From assembly GCA_019244045.1 (NCBI GenBank), contig JAFATF010000564.1, forward strand, positions 1-32,040: 32,040 bases of DNA, written 5' to 3'. This DNA is from Acidobacteriota bacterium (GTDB lineage: Bacteria > Acidobacteriota > Terriglobia > Terriglobales > Acidobacteriaceae). The translations under genes were made by a program, and so were the position numbers. Positions 23,746 to 31,983 of this stretch are shown piece by piece. Under the pieces are notes generated by a model. The model did not search any database. It saw nothing but the letters and a program-made list of their open reading frames with translations, and had not been told where the DNA came from. How positions within the stretch are numbered: position 1 is the stretch's first letter; every line of letters begins with the position of its first letter.

Positions 23746-24402
23746 ATGGGTTTGCTGTCGGCCTCTAATATAGCGGTCCTTTCGCTGGTCCAGTGGGTTC
23801 GCAGCTTGGGCGGCGTGGGACTTATTGCCGTCGGCATCGCGGACAACTCAGTTATCCCCCTGCCCGGCAGCATGGATGTGTTCACCATCTGGCTGGCGGC
23901 CAGCAATCGCGACCTGTGGTTCTATTATGCCGCCATGGCCACCTTGGGCGCTCTGATTGGAGGCTACATTACCTATGCCATCGCGCGGCAAGGAGGTAAG
24001 GAGGCGGTCGAACATAGGTTCGATAAGAAAAAAGCCGAAAGGCTCTTCCGGAGGTTTGAGAAGCGGGGATTCTGGACGGTGGCCGTGGCCTGCATGCTGC
24101 CGCCTCCGTTTCCCCTCGTGCCCTTCCTGGTTGCCGCCGGAGCCTTGCAGTATGAACGCAAGAAATTCATGGCGGCCATCGCTCTGGGCAGGGGTATTCG
24201 CTTCACCGTGGTAGCGGGCCTGGGAGCAACCTACGGGGACGCTATCGTGGGCTTTTTCCGCCAGTACTATCAACCCGCTCTGTACGCGCTGATTGCGCTC
24301 GCTGCAATCGGCGGCATACTGGCCCTTTACCAATATCGCAAATATCGTCAGCGGCGGCAGGGAGCAGCCGTTCAGCGCAGGCCGAGGGAGAAGGCAGCGT
24401 GA
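23746..24402 (+). CDS. VTT-domain (DedA/YqaA-like) membrane protein
   Basis: This 218-residue inner-membrane protein has about five hydrophobic segments and the VTT features: ADNSVIPLPGSMDVF near the N-terminus, GGYITYAIARQGGKE, then the loop LPPPFPLVPFLVAAGAL and GRGIRFTVVAGLGATYG. It is more like the YqaA branch than the DedA protein at 3207-3821. Members of this superfamily are linked to lipid scrambling and membrane homeostasis. It sits between mqnA and mqnC, whose product ends up as membrane menaquinone. A direct role with that pathway is conceivable but unproven. The C-terminus is a basic tail (KYRQRRQ onward). The start ATG at 23746 is the first in frame and has no strong ribosome binding site. 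Confidence 0.85.
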   Translation: MGLLSASNIAVLSLVQWVRSLGGVGLIAVGIADNSVIPLPGSMDVFTIWLAASNRDLWFYYAAMATLGALIGGYITYAIARQGGKEAVEHRFDKKKAERLFRRFEKRGFWTVAVACMLPPPFPLVPFLVAAGALQYERKKFMAAIALGRGIRFTVVAGLGATYGDAIVGFFRQYYQPALYALIALAAIGGILALYQYRKYRQRRQGAAVQRRPREKAA

Positions 24403-24528
24403 TCTCGTTCCATCGGAAGGCGAACTCCACGCCGCAAAGACACGCGATCGCGCATGGGATCTAAGATCTCCTGATCTCGACCAAGCACCTGCCACAAGCG
24501 CGACCCAACCAGGTTCCGCAATTTGGAC

Positions 24529-24552
24529 CCAGGCGAGTCGCTCCGATAAAAT
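24529..24552 (+). promoter_or_regulatory. Possible promoter before mqnC
   Basis: A -10-like TAAAAT (24547-24552) matches the consensus at five of six positions. TTGGAC, about 18 bases upstream, is a weak -35 (3 of 6). It would start transcription only about 10-15 bases before the mqnC start, which fits an independent promoter in the 164-base gap after the VTT gene, but the evidence is thin. Confidence 0.25.
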
Positions 24553-24572
24553 TGTCCTAGGTACATGTGGCC

Positions 24573-25616
24573 ATGCCGCTGAGCAAAGAGCAAGCCCTCG
24601 AGATGTTTCGCTCTGACGATTTAATTGGTATTGGCATGGAGGCCGATGCGCTGCGCCGCAAGCTGCATCCCGATGGCGTGGTCACCTATATCGTCGACCG
24701 CAATATCAATTACACGAACTACTGCACCGAGTACTGCACCTTTTGCGCCTTTTATCGCCCTTTGAAGGGTCCCAAGGCAAAGGAGGGCTACATCCTCGGC
24801 GCCGATACCATTTACGAGAAAATTCGCGAAACCGTGGAATTGGGAGGAACCGGAGTACTCATGCAGGGCGGGCTTCATCCCGACCTGCGGATTGAATGGC
24901 ATGAGCAGATGCTGCGCGGCATCAAGCAGCGCTTTAGAATCCACCTGCACTGCTATTCGGCCTCGGAAATTATTGCCATTGCCGAATCGAGCGGACTAAC
25001 CATTCGGGACACCATTGTGCGGCTGCGCAGTGCCGGATTGGACTCGATCCCTGGCGGCGGTGCGGAGATTCTTGACGATGAGGTGCGCTACAAGATCGCC
25101 CGGCTGAAGTGTCTGACCGACGATTGGCTGGACGTGCACCGCACGGCACACCAGCTGGGGATGCGGACCACGGCTACCATGATGTTTGGCGTGGGGGAAA
25201 GATTCGAACATCGGGTAAATCATCTCGAGCGGCTATACCGGCTGCAGGAAGAAACGGGTGGGTTCACGGCCTTTATTCCCTGGACCTTTCAGCCTGCGCA
25301 TACCGCGCTCGGCGGCCGGCAGTGGGATGAAGCCACCGCGGTCGAGTATTTAAAAACCCTGGCGATTTCGCGTTTGTATTTGTCAAATTTTGACAACGTG
25401 CAATCCAGCTGGGTGACACAGGGCTTAAAAGTGTGCCAGCTCGGATTGCGCTTCGGTGGAAATGATGTCGGCTCAGTCATGCTGGAAGAGAATGTGGTGC
25501 GAGCTGCGGGAGTTAGCAACTCGACCAGTGAGGAAGAACTCCGAAGGATCATCCGCGATGCGGGATTCCGCCCGGTGCAGAGGGATACCCTCTATCGGAC
25601 GTTTTTTCTCAATTAG
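24573..25616 (+). CDS. mqnC: Cyclic dehypoxanthine futalosine synthase (radical SAM)
   Basis: This radical SAM enzyme of 347 residues cyclises dehypoxanthine futalosine in the futalosine route to menaquinone. The 4Fe-4S ligands are Cys51, Cys55 and Cys58 in CTEYCTFC, preceded by DRNINYTN, a typical MqnC phrase. GLDSIPGGGAEIL, TTATMMFGVGE and FIPWTFQPAHT are further family signatures, and SWVTQGLKVCQLGLRFGGND lies near the C-terminus. These separate it from MqnE, the related radical SAM enzyme of the same pathway. The ATG at 24573 is preferred; a GTG at 24567 would add two residues. The gene follows the VTT-domain protein, two genes after mqnA. A TAAAAT box upstream may give it its own promoter. 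Confidence 0.95.
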   Translation: MPLSKEQALEMFRSDDLIGIGMEADALRRKLHPDGVVTYIVDRNINYTNYCTEYCTFCAFYRPLKGPKAKEGYILGADTIYEKIRETVELGGTGVLMQGGLHPDLRIEWHEQMLRGIKQRFRIHLHCYSASEIIAIAESSGLTIRDTIVRLRSAGLDSIPGGGAEILDDEVRYKIARLKCLTDDWLDVHRTAHQLGMRTTATMMFGVGERFEHRVNHLERLYRLQEETGGFTAFIPWTFQPAHTALGGRQWDEATAVEYLKTLAISRLYLSNFDNVQSSWVTQGLKVCQLGLRFGGNDVGSVMLEENVVRAAGVSNSTSEEELRRIIRDAGFRPVQRDTLYRTFFLN

Positions 25617-25756
25617 TCATCAATCAATGATCGATGCCTTTTGCGCGATGAGGCTCCCCACCAAGCTGAGGGCGAGGGCCATGATGCTACCGTCTCCCCT
25701 TGTAGAAGGTAACACTCTTTGTCCTCCGGGGCGCCTCCCATCCTAATGATGAGTCG

Positions 25757-27445
25757 ATGTACGCGTTTGCGATGAACATGCGGATTTTCCTTTTGAGCCT
25801 GCTACTCTCGCTCACTGCTATAAGTTCGTCTGCCCTCGAGCCGGCGGCGACAGCTGCCACTGCCGAGGCTTCGCTGAGCGGGATGGTTGTCAAGGACCCT
25901 GGCGGCGAGCCTCTCAAGCGAGTGCTGGTGCAGGTCGTTTCCGAAGATCAGCAAAATCGTAACTATACGGGCCTGACCGGCGGGGACGGGCACTTTGCGA
26001 TTGGCGATATCGAGCCCGGGCGATATCGGGTGTTTCTTGAGAAAACGGGCTTTCTCGAGGCAAACAACAGGCATTGGCGCAGCGCGGGCGAGGCGATCTC
26101 GCTCAATGCGGGCCAGCAGGTTAATGAGTTCATGCTGCATATGATGGCGGCAGCAGCCATCAGCGGCCGCGTCGTAGATGAGGACGGTGATCCGGTCGCC
26201 AATGTTGAAGTTGCAGCCTTGCGCAATGGTTACGTCAATGGCCAGCGGCAACTCAGTCCCGAGCGCTCCGAGCATAGCAATGATCGAGGTGAATACCGCA
26301 TTGCGGGACTTGCTCCCGGGCATTATTATCTGGTCGCTGCTGCCAGCCCGGAATTTTTCAGCCGCGGACAAAAGGAATTCTCGGATCCGGCCAAGCCTGG
26401 CCTCGGCTATGTTCCCACCTATTATCCCGGGGTGGTAGATAGCAGCCAGGCCGCCGCCCTCGAGCTGCACTCGGGCGATGAGATGCCGATTAATTTCACG
26501 CTCATCGCAGTCGACACGTTCCACGTGCGCGGCACTGCCTTAGATCTGCCCGATCGTCGAGGCATAGCGGCCGGCGACAGCCAAGCCGCGGTCATGTTGT
26601 TTTCCAAGCGGCTGGGCACCATGTTGAGCGCAGCTGAAGTAGACAAGCAGGGCAGGTTCGACATCGCCGGGGTTGCACCGGGGTCGTACGTGCTCACCTT
26701 CACAACCGCAGATCCGGAGACTCCGAACTTGGGTCGTCAGACGGTCGAAGTAAATAATGCCGATGTGAATGGCATACGCATCGTGCCGATGTCGCTCGGG
26801 AAAATTCAGGGCCGGGCACGGGTGGAAACAGGTGCCGCTGAAGATCTTAAGCGCTTAACGGTTGTCCTCCAAGCAATCGATGACGACGCCTATGGAGTGA
26901 TGTCTGGATTGGCAGAGGCGGATTGGGGACGGATCAAGGAGGACGGGAGCTTTGAACTGAAGAACGTGCCGGCTGGGAATTACTGGCTTTCGGTCCGTGG
27001 AGCTGCGCACGATGGGCGCGATTACTACGTTGAAAAGATCCTGATGAGCGGCCGCAATGCTTCCGATACACCCTTGACGGTCAGCGGCGGCACCTTGAAT
27101 GTCGATCTCGTCCTCAGTCTGGGAACGGGGAGTGTCAAAGGCACGGTGGTCGATGGCAAAAGTGAGCCGGTGAAACAAGCTACCGTGGTCGCCCTGCCGG
27201 AGAAACAGAAGCGCGGCCGGCACGATCTTTACTACATTGTACAGAGCGATCAATATGGACGTTTTATTCTGCATGGGCTCAGGCCGGGGCGCTACACTTT
27301 GCTCAGCTGGGACGATGTCGAAGACGGGGCTTACTTCGATCCCGACTTTATCAATGTCTACGAGCCACAGGGCAAAATGGTCGAGATTACTCCCCACTTG
27401 GTAGAGCAGGTCGCACTTCCGGTTCAGAGCGGAAATCGTGAGTAG
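25757..27445 (+). CDS. Exported protein of repeated carboxypeptidase-regulatory-like domains
   Basis: This 562-residue protein begins with a signal peptide (two later ATGs at 25772 and 25778 are also possible starts; the hydrophobic core is IFLLSLLLSLTAI). It then contains at least four beta-sandwich repeats of the carboxypeptidase-regulatory type. Each has a G-x-V-x-D opening and a closing phrase: IEPGRYRVFLEKTGF (about 86-100), LAPGHYYLVAA, VAPGSYVLTF and LRPGRYTLLSW (about 515-525). Such domains occur as substrate-binding or assembly modules on secreted proteins and as N-terminal domains of Oar-like receptors. No catalytic domain, barrel or anchor is visible, so a soluble periplasmic or secreted role is likely. 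The next gene, a glycosyltransferase, begins 30 bases later and may be co-transcribed. Confidence 0.85.
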   Translation: MYAFAMNMRIFLLSLLLSLTAISSSALEPAATAATAEASLSGMVVKDPGGEPLKRVLVQVVSEDQQNRNYTGLTGGDGHFAIGDIEPGRYRVFLEKTGFLEANNRHWRSAGEAISLNAGQQVNEFMLHMMAAAAISGRVVDEDGDPVANVEVAALRNGYVNGQRQLSPERSEHSNDRGEYRIAGLAPGHYYLVAAASPEFFSRGQKEFSDPAKPGLGYVPTYYPGVVDSSQAAALELHSGDEMPINFTLIAVDTFHVRGTALDLPDRRGIAAGDSQAAVMLFSKRLGTMLSAAEVDKQGRFDIAGVAPGSYVLTFTTADPETPNLGRQTVEVNNADVNGIRIVPMSLGKIQGRARVETGAAEDLKRLTVVLQAIDDDAYGVMSGLAEADWGRIKEDGSFELKNVPAGNYWLSVRGAAHDGRDYYVEKILMSGRNASDTPLTVSGGTLNVDLVLSLGTGSVKGTVVDGKSEPVKQATVVALPEKQKRGRHDLYYIVQSDQYGRFILHGLRPGRYTLLSWDDVEDGAYFDPDFINVYEPQGKMVEITPHLVEQVALPVQSGNRE

Positions 27446-27475
27446 ACTCGAGTAGAATATTGCGTTCGGCCCAGG

Positions 27476-29131
27476 GTGAGAGTCGTCGAGGAGCTTCGTC
27501 TGCCTTTTTCCATCTTCTATTGTTCTTGGCTGCTATCGATGGCTGCTCCGCGCGGCATCGCCCATTACCTGCGAGCGCATTTTTTGGACCCCACGTTCCG
27601 CGATTTATATCATGCCAACGCTTTTGACCTATGCCTGTTGATTCCTTATTTCATCGTTCTCATCGTGCTGGCCTCCTATGGGGTGCATCGCTACATCCTG
27701 GTTTATCTCTACTTCAAACACAAAGATAAGCACACCAGTGAAGCACCCGGGCATTTCAGCGAGTTGCCCTCGGTCACGGTGCAGTTGCCGATCTTCAACG
27801 AGCAGTATGTGGTGGGGCGACTCGTCGAAGCCATCTGCCAGCTGGACTATCCCCGAGAGAAGATTGAGATTCAGGTACTCGACGACTCTACGGATGAAAC
27901 TGTCAGTGTGGCTCGCAGCTTAGTCGAGCAGTATGCCGATACCGGCTACCCCATCACCTACTACCATCGTTCCCACCGCGCCGGTTTTAAGGCTGGGGCA
28001 CTGGCGGCCGGGCTCGAAAGCGCAAAGGGAGAATTCGTTGCTATTTTCGACGCGGATTTTGCGCCTGCCAGGGATTTCCTCTTGCGTACGATTGACCATT
28101 TCACCGATCCCCGGGTGGCCATGGTGCAGACGCGCTGGACGCACATTAATCGGCATTATTCTTTTCTGACGGAGGTCGAGGCCATCCTCCTCGACGGACA
28201 CTTCGTGCTGGAGCACTCGGGGCGGGCCCGCAGCGGAGTATTTTTCAACTTTAATGGCACAGCCGGACTGTGGAGACGGGCGGCGATCGAAGATGCAGGC
28301 GGATGGCAGTACGATACTCTCACCGAAGATACGGATTTATCCTACCGGGCGCAGCTGAAGGGTTGGAAATTTGTGTACTTGCAAGATGTGGAGTGCCCAG
28401 CCGAACTTCCTGTCGAAATGACCGCTTTCAAGACCCAGCAGGCGCGCTGGGCTAAGGGGCTGATCCAGACCGGCAAAAAAATCCTGCCCCAGGTTTTGAA
28501 GAGCGATGCTCCCTGGCATACCAAGCTTGAGGCGTGGTATCACCTGACCTCCAATCTGAGCTATCCCCTCATGGTAGTTCTCTCGGTCCTGCTGCTGCCG
28601 GCCATGATTATTCGCTTCTACCAGGGGTGGTTCCAAATGCTCTACATCGACCTGCCACTGTTTGTGGCCTCCACCTTTTCCGTATCGAGCTTTTACCTGG
28701 TGTCACAAAAAGAGCTGTTTCCGGGAAGATGGTACCGCTGCCTTCTGCACCTGCCATTCTTGATGGCTCTCGGAATTGGACTGACGGTTACCAATACCCG
28801 CGCTGTCCTGGAAGCCCTGATGGGAAAGCAATCGGCATTTGCGCGCACCCCGAAATACCGCGTCGAGTCAAAGGGAGACAGGGTTCGCGGCACGAAGTAC
28901 CGACGCGGACTGGGCTGGGTACCGTGGATCGAGCTGCTGATCGGGTCCTATTTTGCGCTCACCGTCTATTACGCGGTTGACAATGAAAACTACATCACGG
29001 TTCCATTTCTGGTTTTGTTCGTGGTTGGATATTGGTACACGGGATTGATGTCATTGCTGCAGGGACGCTTTGCCAACCTTTCCTGGCGAACGGAATCGCA
29101 GAATGCCAAGCCTTACGCGGTAGGCATTTGA
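27476..29131 (+). CDS. Cellulose-synthase-like GT2 glycosyltransferase, membrane-bound
   Basis: This 551-residue processive-type GT2 enzyme starts with one membrane helix (about 52-80), then the cytoplasmic catalytic domain: LPIFNEQ, Asp136-Asp137 in VLDDSTDE, the DxD-type Asp192-Asp194 (FDADF), general base Asp in TEDTDLSYR (283-291), and QQARW (321-325) as the QxxRW motif. About four or five membrane helices follow (358-530). These are the hallmarks of BcsA-like and related beta-glycan synthases, so it should build a polysaccharide from a nucleotide sugar while exporting it. It lacks a C-terminal PilZ domain, so c-di-GMP control by that route is absent. No BcsB, cellulase or export partner is nearby, so sugar and product are unknown. 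The GTG start at 27476 is uncertain; an ATG at 27539 is the alternative. Confidence 0.88.
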   Translation: MRVVEELRLPFSIFYCSWLLSMAAPRGIAHYLRAHFLDPTFRDLYHANAFDLCLLIPYFIVLIVLASYGVHRYILVYLYFKHKDKHTSEAPGHFSELPSVTVQLPIFNEQYVVGRLVEAICQLDYPREKIEIQVLDDSTDETVSVARSLVEQYADTGYPITYYHRSHRAGFKAGALAAGLESAKGEFVAIFDADFAPARDFLLRTIDHFTDPRVAMVQTRWTHINRHYSFLTEVEAILLDGHFVLEHSGRARSGVFFNFNGTAGLWRRAAIEDAGGWQYDTLTEDTDLSYRAQLKGWKFVYLQDVECPAELPVEMTAFKTQQARWAKGLIQTGKKILPQVLKSDAPWHTKLEAWYHLTSNLSYPLMVVLSVLLLPAMIIRFYQGWFQMLYIDLPLFVASTFSVSSFYLVSQKELFPGRWYRCLLHLPFLMALGIGLTVTNTRAVLEALMGKQSAFARTPKYRVESKGDRVRGTKYRRGLGWVPWIELLIGSYFALTVYYAVDNENYITVPFLVLFVVGYWYTGLMSLLQGRFANLSWRTESQNAKPYAVGI

Positions 29132-29239
29132 TCGGCGGGATTCATCCGGGTTAGGATTCCGTTCCCCCGCCATGTGGTTTAGAATTCGTTACCACCTCGT
29201 AGCGAATTGAGTGCGCGTATGAGGGTCCAGGAGGCTCCG

Positions 29240-30229
29240 ATGCGCAGGTGCAGGCTCCTCGCTTTGGCGTTCCTCTTCATTGTGTCACTGCCAGGTTGTG
29301 GCACAGGTCACAGCGCGGAGGAAAAGTATTTCCTGATCACTCTCAATGTGCAAATTCCTTATTGGCAGACTGCGAAGGCAGGCTACTCGCAGGCCGCTTC
29401 CGATTTGAAAGTGTGGTCTGAGTTTTCCGGTCCCGACAGCTACGACGCTAAGGCGGAGCAACAGGCATTTGAAAGAGCCCTGGCGCAGAAAGCGACTGGC
29501 ATTTTGGTTGCAGCTGCCGATCCCGAATTGCTGAAGACCGACATCGACCAGGCCATTGCCAGGGGTATTCCGGTCCTCACCATCGACTCCGATGCGCCCT
29601 CAAGCAAACGGCTATTCCTTATTGGTACGAATAATTACCAGGCGGGATTCACGGGAGGCCAGCGGCTGACAAAAGAACTGCACGGCAAAGGCAACGTGGT
29701 GGTTTTCACCATGCCCGACCAAATCAACCTGAAGCAGCGGTTGCAAGGGTACCAGGACGCGCTGCAAAGCGCGCCGGGTATCAAGATCATTCGGGTGGTC
29801 GATATTAAGGGCGATCCCCGGATCGCCTTTGATACCGCATCGCAGATCCTGGGAAAAGAACGGGACAAGGTGGACGGATTCGTCTGTCTTGAAGCTTTGG
29901 CCGGAAAAGAGGTGGCCACCGTGCTAAGCAACAACGGAGTGACGAACAAGGCGCTGATGGCAATGGATACCGACCCCGATACCCTCGATTGGATTCAGAA
30001 AGGTGTAATTCGAGCGACCATCTCGCAAAAACCTTATTCAATGGCATATGTCGGGCTGATGCTGCTCGATCATTTGTATCACCACAAATTGAGATCCCTG
30101 GACCGAGACTGGTCAGCAGACAGCTTTGCTCCCATCCCTTCCTTCATTGATACAGGATCACACCTCATTGACAAAGGAAGTGTGGATCGATTCGCTGAGG
30201 CCAAGAAGTCGGCAGAGACTCGGAAGTGA
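29240..30229 (+). CDS. Sugar-binding lipoprotein (RbsB/LacI-like periplasmic-binding fold)
   Basis: The protein of 329 residues starts with a lipoprotein signal peptide and lipobox LPGC, with Cys20 as the lipid-modified residue. The mature part is a type I periplasmic-binding fold: VQIPYWQTAKAGYSQAASDL at the start, AADPELLKTDIDQAIARGIPVLTIDSD, GTNNYQAGFTGG, and GFVCLEALAGKEVA. This is the RbsB-like solute-binding family that captures pentoses, hexoses or autoinducer-2 for ABC importers. The start is firm: AGGAGG lies 7 bases before the ATG. An upstream in-frame GTG/ATG at 29207 would put residues in front of the signal peptide. No ABC permease or ATPase gene accompanies it here, so it either works with a distant importer or has a sensory role. 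Confidence 0.9.
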   Translation: MRRCRLLALAFLFIVSLPGCGTGHSAEEKYFLITLNVQIPYWQTAKAGYSQAASDLKVWSEFSGPDSYDAKAEQQAFERALAQKATGILVAAADPELLKTDIDQAIARGIPVLTIDSDAPSSKRLFLIGTNNYQAGFTGGQRLTKELHGKGNVVVFTMPDQINLKQRLQGYQDALQSAPGIKIIRVVDIKGDPRIAFDTASQILGKERDKVDGFVCLEALAGKEVATVLSNNGVTNKALMAMDTDPDTLDWIQKGVIRATISQKPYSMAYVGLMLLDHLYHHKLRSLDRDWSADSFAPIPSFIDTGSHLIDKGSVDRFAEAKKSAETRK

Positions 30230-30335
30230 GGCGCAGTGGCCTGATAAGCGGGCATCTGGAAGCTTGGGTCATCGGCGGCCATTTCAGTGAAAATCGGTGT
30301 CGTTCAGCTTCTGTTATCCTGAAAGTGCTTTGGCC

Positions 30336-30485
30336 ATGTCCTGGCTATTTTTCGTCTTGATCCTCAGTACGCTGGCAATCGTGTGCGTCGCCTTTGCCAT
30401 TTACCTCAGGGTACGACGGCATATGAAACCTGCTGGCGGGGATGAGAACCGGCTCGAAGATCGTCGTCCGGCCCGTGAAGCTTAG
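30336..30485 (+). CDS. Possible small single-span membrane protein
   Basis: This 49-residue ORF would encode one membrane helix (about residues 4-22, LFFVLILSTLAIVCVAFAIYL) followed by a basic tail with RVRRHMK and an acidic/basic end. The composition looks like a genuine single-span protein. GAAAG lies about 12 bases before the ATG, a poor spacing. It sits between the sugar-binding lipoprotein and bioY with space for its own translation, ending 25 bases before the preferred bioY start. A longer reading to 30297 is possible but gives no better start. Without homologues it could be a chance frame. Confidence 0.35.
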   Translation: MSWLFFVLILSTLAIVCVAFAIYLRVRRHMKPAGGDENRLEDRRPAREA

Positions 30486-30510
30486 TATTACGAGGTCGCG
30501 AACAGCAGAC

Positions 30511-30924
30511 ATGATGCGTACCTACGGCGTTCGCTCTCTCGCTCTGGCGCGCGGTGAGATTCGGAACGTCGATTGGCTGAAGCAGGGAAGCCTGGTTATG
30601 CTGGCTGCCGTCTTTGTGGCGCTTTGTGCGCACATCATCATTCGGTTGCCATACAGCCCGGTGCCGTTGACCTTGCAAAATTTCGGCGTACTGATGGTTG
30701 GCTTGATGCTCGGGGGCAAGCGTGGATTTGCTGCTTTGCTTCTATACCTGGCGGAAGGTGCGTCTGAACTGCCCGTTTTCACTCCCTTCGCACCGGGAGC
30801 AATCGCGCAACTGGTCGGGCCGACTGGCGGATTTCTCTTGGCTTATCCAGTGGTGGCGTTGGTAGGCAGGGGTCGTTTTTCAAAATGGCAGACCAACATT
30901 TGCGCGCGCCCTGTGGGCCTCTAG
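30511..30924 (+). CDS. bioY: BioY biotin-transport S-component, N-terminal part, frameshifted
   Basis: The first 120 residues match the biotin transporter S-component BioY: IIRLPYSPVPLTLQNFGVLM, VGLMLGGKRG, LAEGASELPVF and LVGPTGGFLLAYPVVALV. Several membrane helices are evident. BioY binds biotin in the membrane and often works with the shared EcfA/EcfT energy module. The frame ends at a TAG (30922-30924), about 60 residues short of the usual length, after diverging near 30871-30890. The rest is intact in the +1 frame (30880-31102). Removal of one T from the run of five at 30876-30880 would join the two. Translation likely begins at the ATG at 30511 (or 30514); an earlier ATG at 30442 overlaps the small membrane ORF. 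Confidence 0.8.
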   Translation: MMRTYGVRSLALARGEIRNVDWLKQGSLVMLAAVFVALCAHIIIRLPYSPVPLTLQNFGVLMVGLMLGGKRGFAALLLYLAEGASELPVFTPFAPGAIAQLVGPTGGFLLAYPVVALVGRGRFSKWQTNICARPVGL

Positions 30925-31102
30925 CTTGGCGGAAATTGTGCTATTTACCTCGGGCATTGGCCGGCTGGCCTTCCTCACTCACTCGATCGCGGCGGCGCTC
31001 CAGTTGGGCCTACTGCCCTTCCTATCTGCTGAGGTCCTGAAGGTGATGTTTGCCTCTGCCATTCGAGTTCGGCTATGGCCGCCGCGACAGGTTCGGTCAT
31101 GA
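30880..31102 (+). pseudogene. bioY: BioY C-terminal part in the shifted frame
   Basis: Reading in the frame that starts at 30890 gives LAEIVLFTSGIGRLAFLTHS, then LQLGLLPFLSAEVLKVMFASAI, the expected last two membrane helices of BioY. LLPFLSAEVLK matches the conserved PFLxGDLLK-type end of the family. The TGA at 31100-31102 overlaps the mqnD ATG at 31099 as ATGA. This neat ending shows the shifted frame was recently under selection. It may be a real single-base mutation, an assembly or sequencing error in a T-run, or less likely programmed frameshifting. Confidence 0.8.
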
Positions 31103-31983
31103 GCGCCGGTAGCCTCTCTTCGCAAACGTCACCCGCCTCTTCGCCGCTTCGTACCATCAGCATTGCGCACAGCCCCGATTCGGACGATGCCTTCATGTTC
31201 TATGCATTAGCCACAGACAAGGTGCGCTCACCGGGGATTCACTACGTTCATACCCTTTGTGATATTGAGACCCTGAATCAGAAGGCGCGTGAGGGGGCCG
31301 GGGCCTATGACCTGACTGCCATCTCGTTTCATGCCTATCCCTATATTCAGAACCAGTACGCCCTCCTGGCGAGCGGTGGCAGTGTAGGAGAAGGCTATGG
31401 ACCGATGATTGTCGCACGGCGCGCCTATTCGACTGACGAGATCAAGCGGCAACCTATTGCCGTGCCGGGCGAGCTGACAACCGCGTACCTGGTTCTGAAG
31501 CTCTTCGCACCGGAGATCACAACGGAGGTGGTGCCCTTCGATCAAATCGTCCCCCTGGTGCTCGCAGGTAAGTATCAGGCCGGCTTGATCATCCACGAGG
31601 GCCAATTGAACTTCGATCAGTCCGGCTTGCACGCAATTGTGGACATGGGAGTATGGTGGCGTGATCGCACAGGGTTGCCCCTGCCGCTGGGCGGAAATGC
31701 TATTCGGCGCCGCCTCGCCCCGGAGCTGATTTCGATGGCTGCCAGAGCCTTGCGCGAGAGCATTCAGTATGCGCTAGATCATCGCGAAGAGGCGTTGGCC
31801 TATGCGCTTCAGTTTTCGCGCGCTCTCGAGCCGCATCTGACCGATCGCTTTGTCGCTATGTATGTCAATGAGCGCACGCTTGACTACGGCCCCGATGGTC
31901 GAGAAGCGGTGCGGCGCTTGCTGGATATGGGACATGAGGCAGGCATTATCCCCTTTCGGGCAAAGGTGGACTTTGTGGATTAG
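31099..31983 (+). CDS. mqnD: 1,4-dihydroxy-6-naphthoate synthase of the futalosine pathway
   Basis: This protein of 294 residues has the MqnD fold and the signature AHSPDSDDAFMFYAL near the start. ISFHAYPYIQNQYALL, a GEGYGPMIV strand, the VPGELTTAYLVLKLF segment and LIIHEGQLNF follow. The length matches the family (about 270-290). MqnD releases 1,4-dihydroxy-6-naphthoate from cyclic dehypoxanthine futalosine, downstream of MqnC, in the cytoplasm. The ATG at 31099 overlaps the TGA of the shifted bioY frame (ATGA), the usual sign of coupled translation, and fixes this start over an earlier ATG at 31075. The first 25 residues are Ser/Ala-rich. The nearby bioY is a recurrent neighbour only by inference, and the distance to mqnA and mqnC (5-8 kb) shows they are not a single operon here. 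Confidence 0.95.
   Translation: MSAGSLSSQTSPASSPLRTISIAHSPDSDDAFMFYALATDKVRSPGIHYVHTLCDIETLNQKAREGAGAYDLTAISFHAYPYIQNQYALLASGGSVGEGYGPMIVARRAYSTDEIKRQPIAVPGELTTAYLVLKLFAPEITTEVVPFDQIVPLVLAGKYQAGLIIHEGQLNFDQSGLHAIVDMGVWWRDRTGLPLPLGGNAIRRRLAPELISMAARALRESIQYALDHREEALAYALQFSRALEPHLTDRFVAMYVNERTLDYGPDGREAVRRLLDMGHEAGIIPFRAKVDFVD

Noticed and set aside
29134-29171. GGCGGG/CCCGCC inverted repeat after the glycosyltransferase
   Set aside because: A 6-bp stem with a 26-base loop and no T-tract; likely chance in GC-rich sequence.
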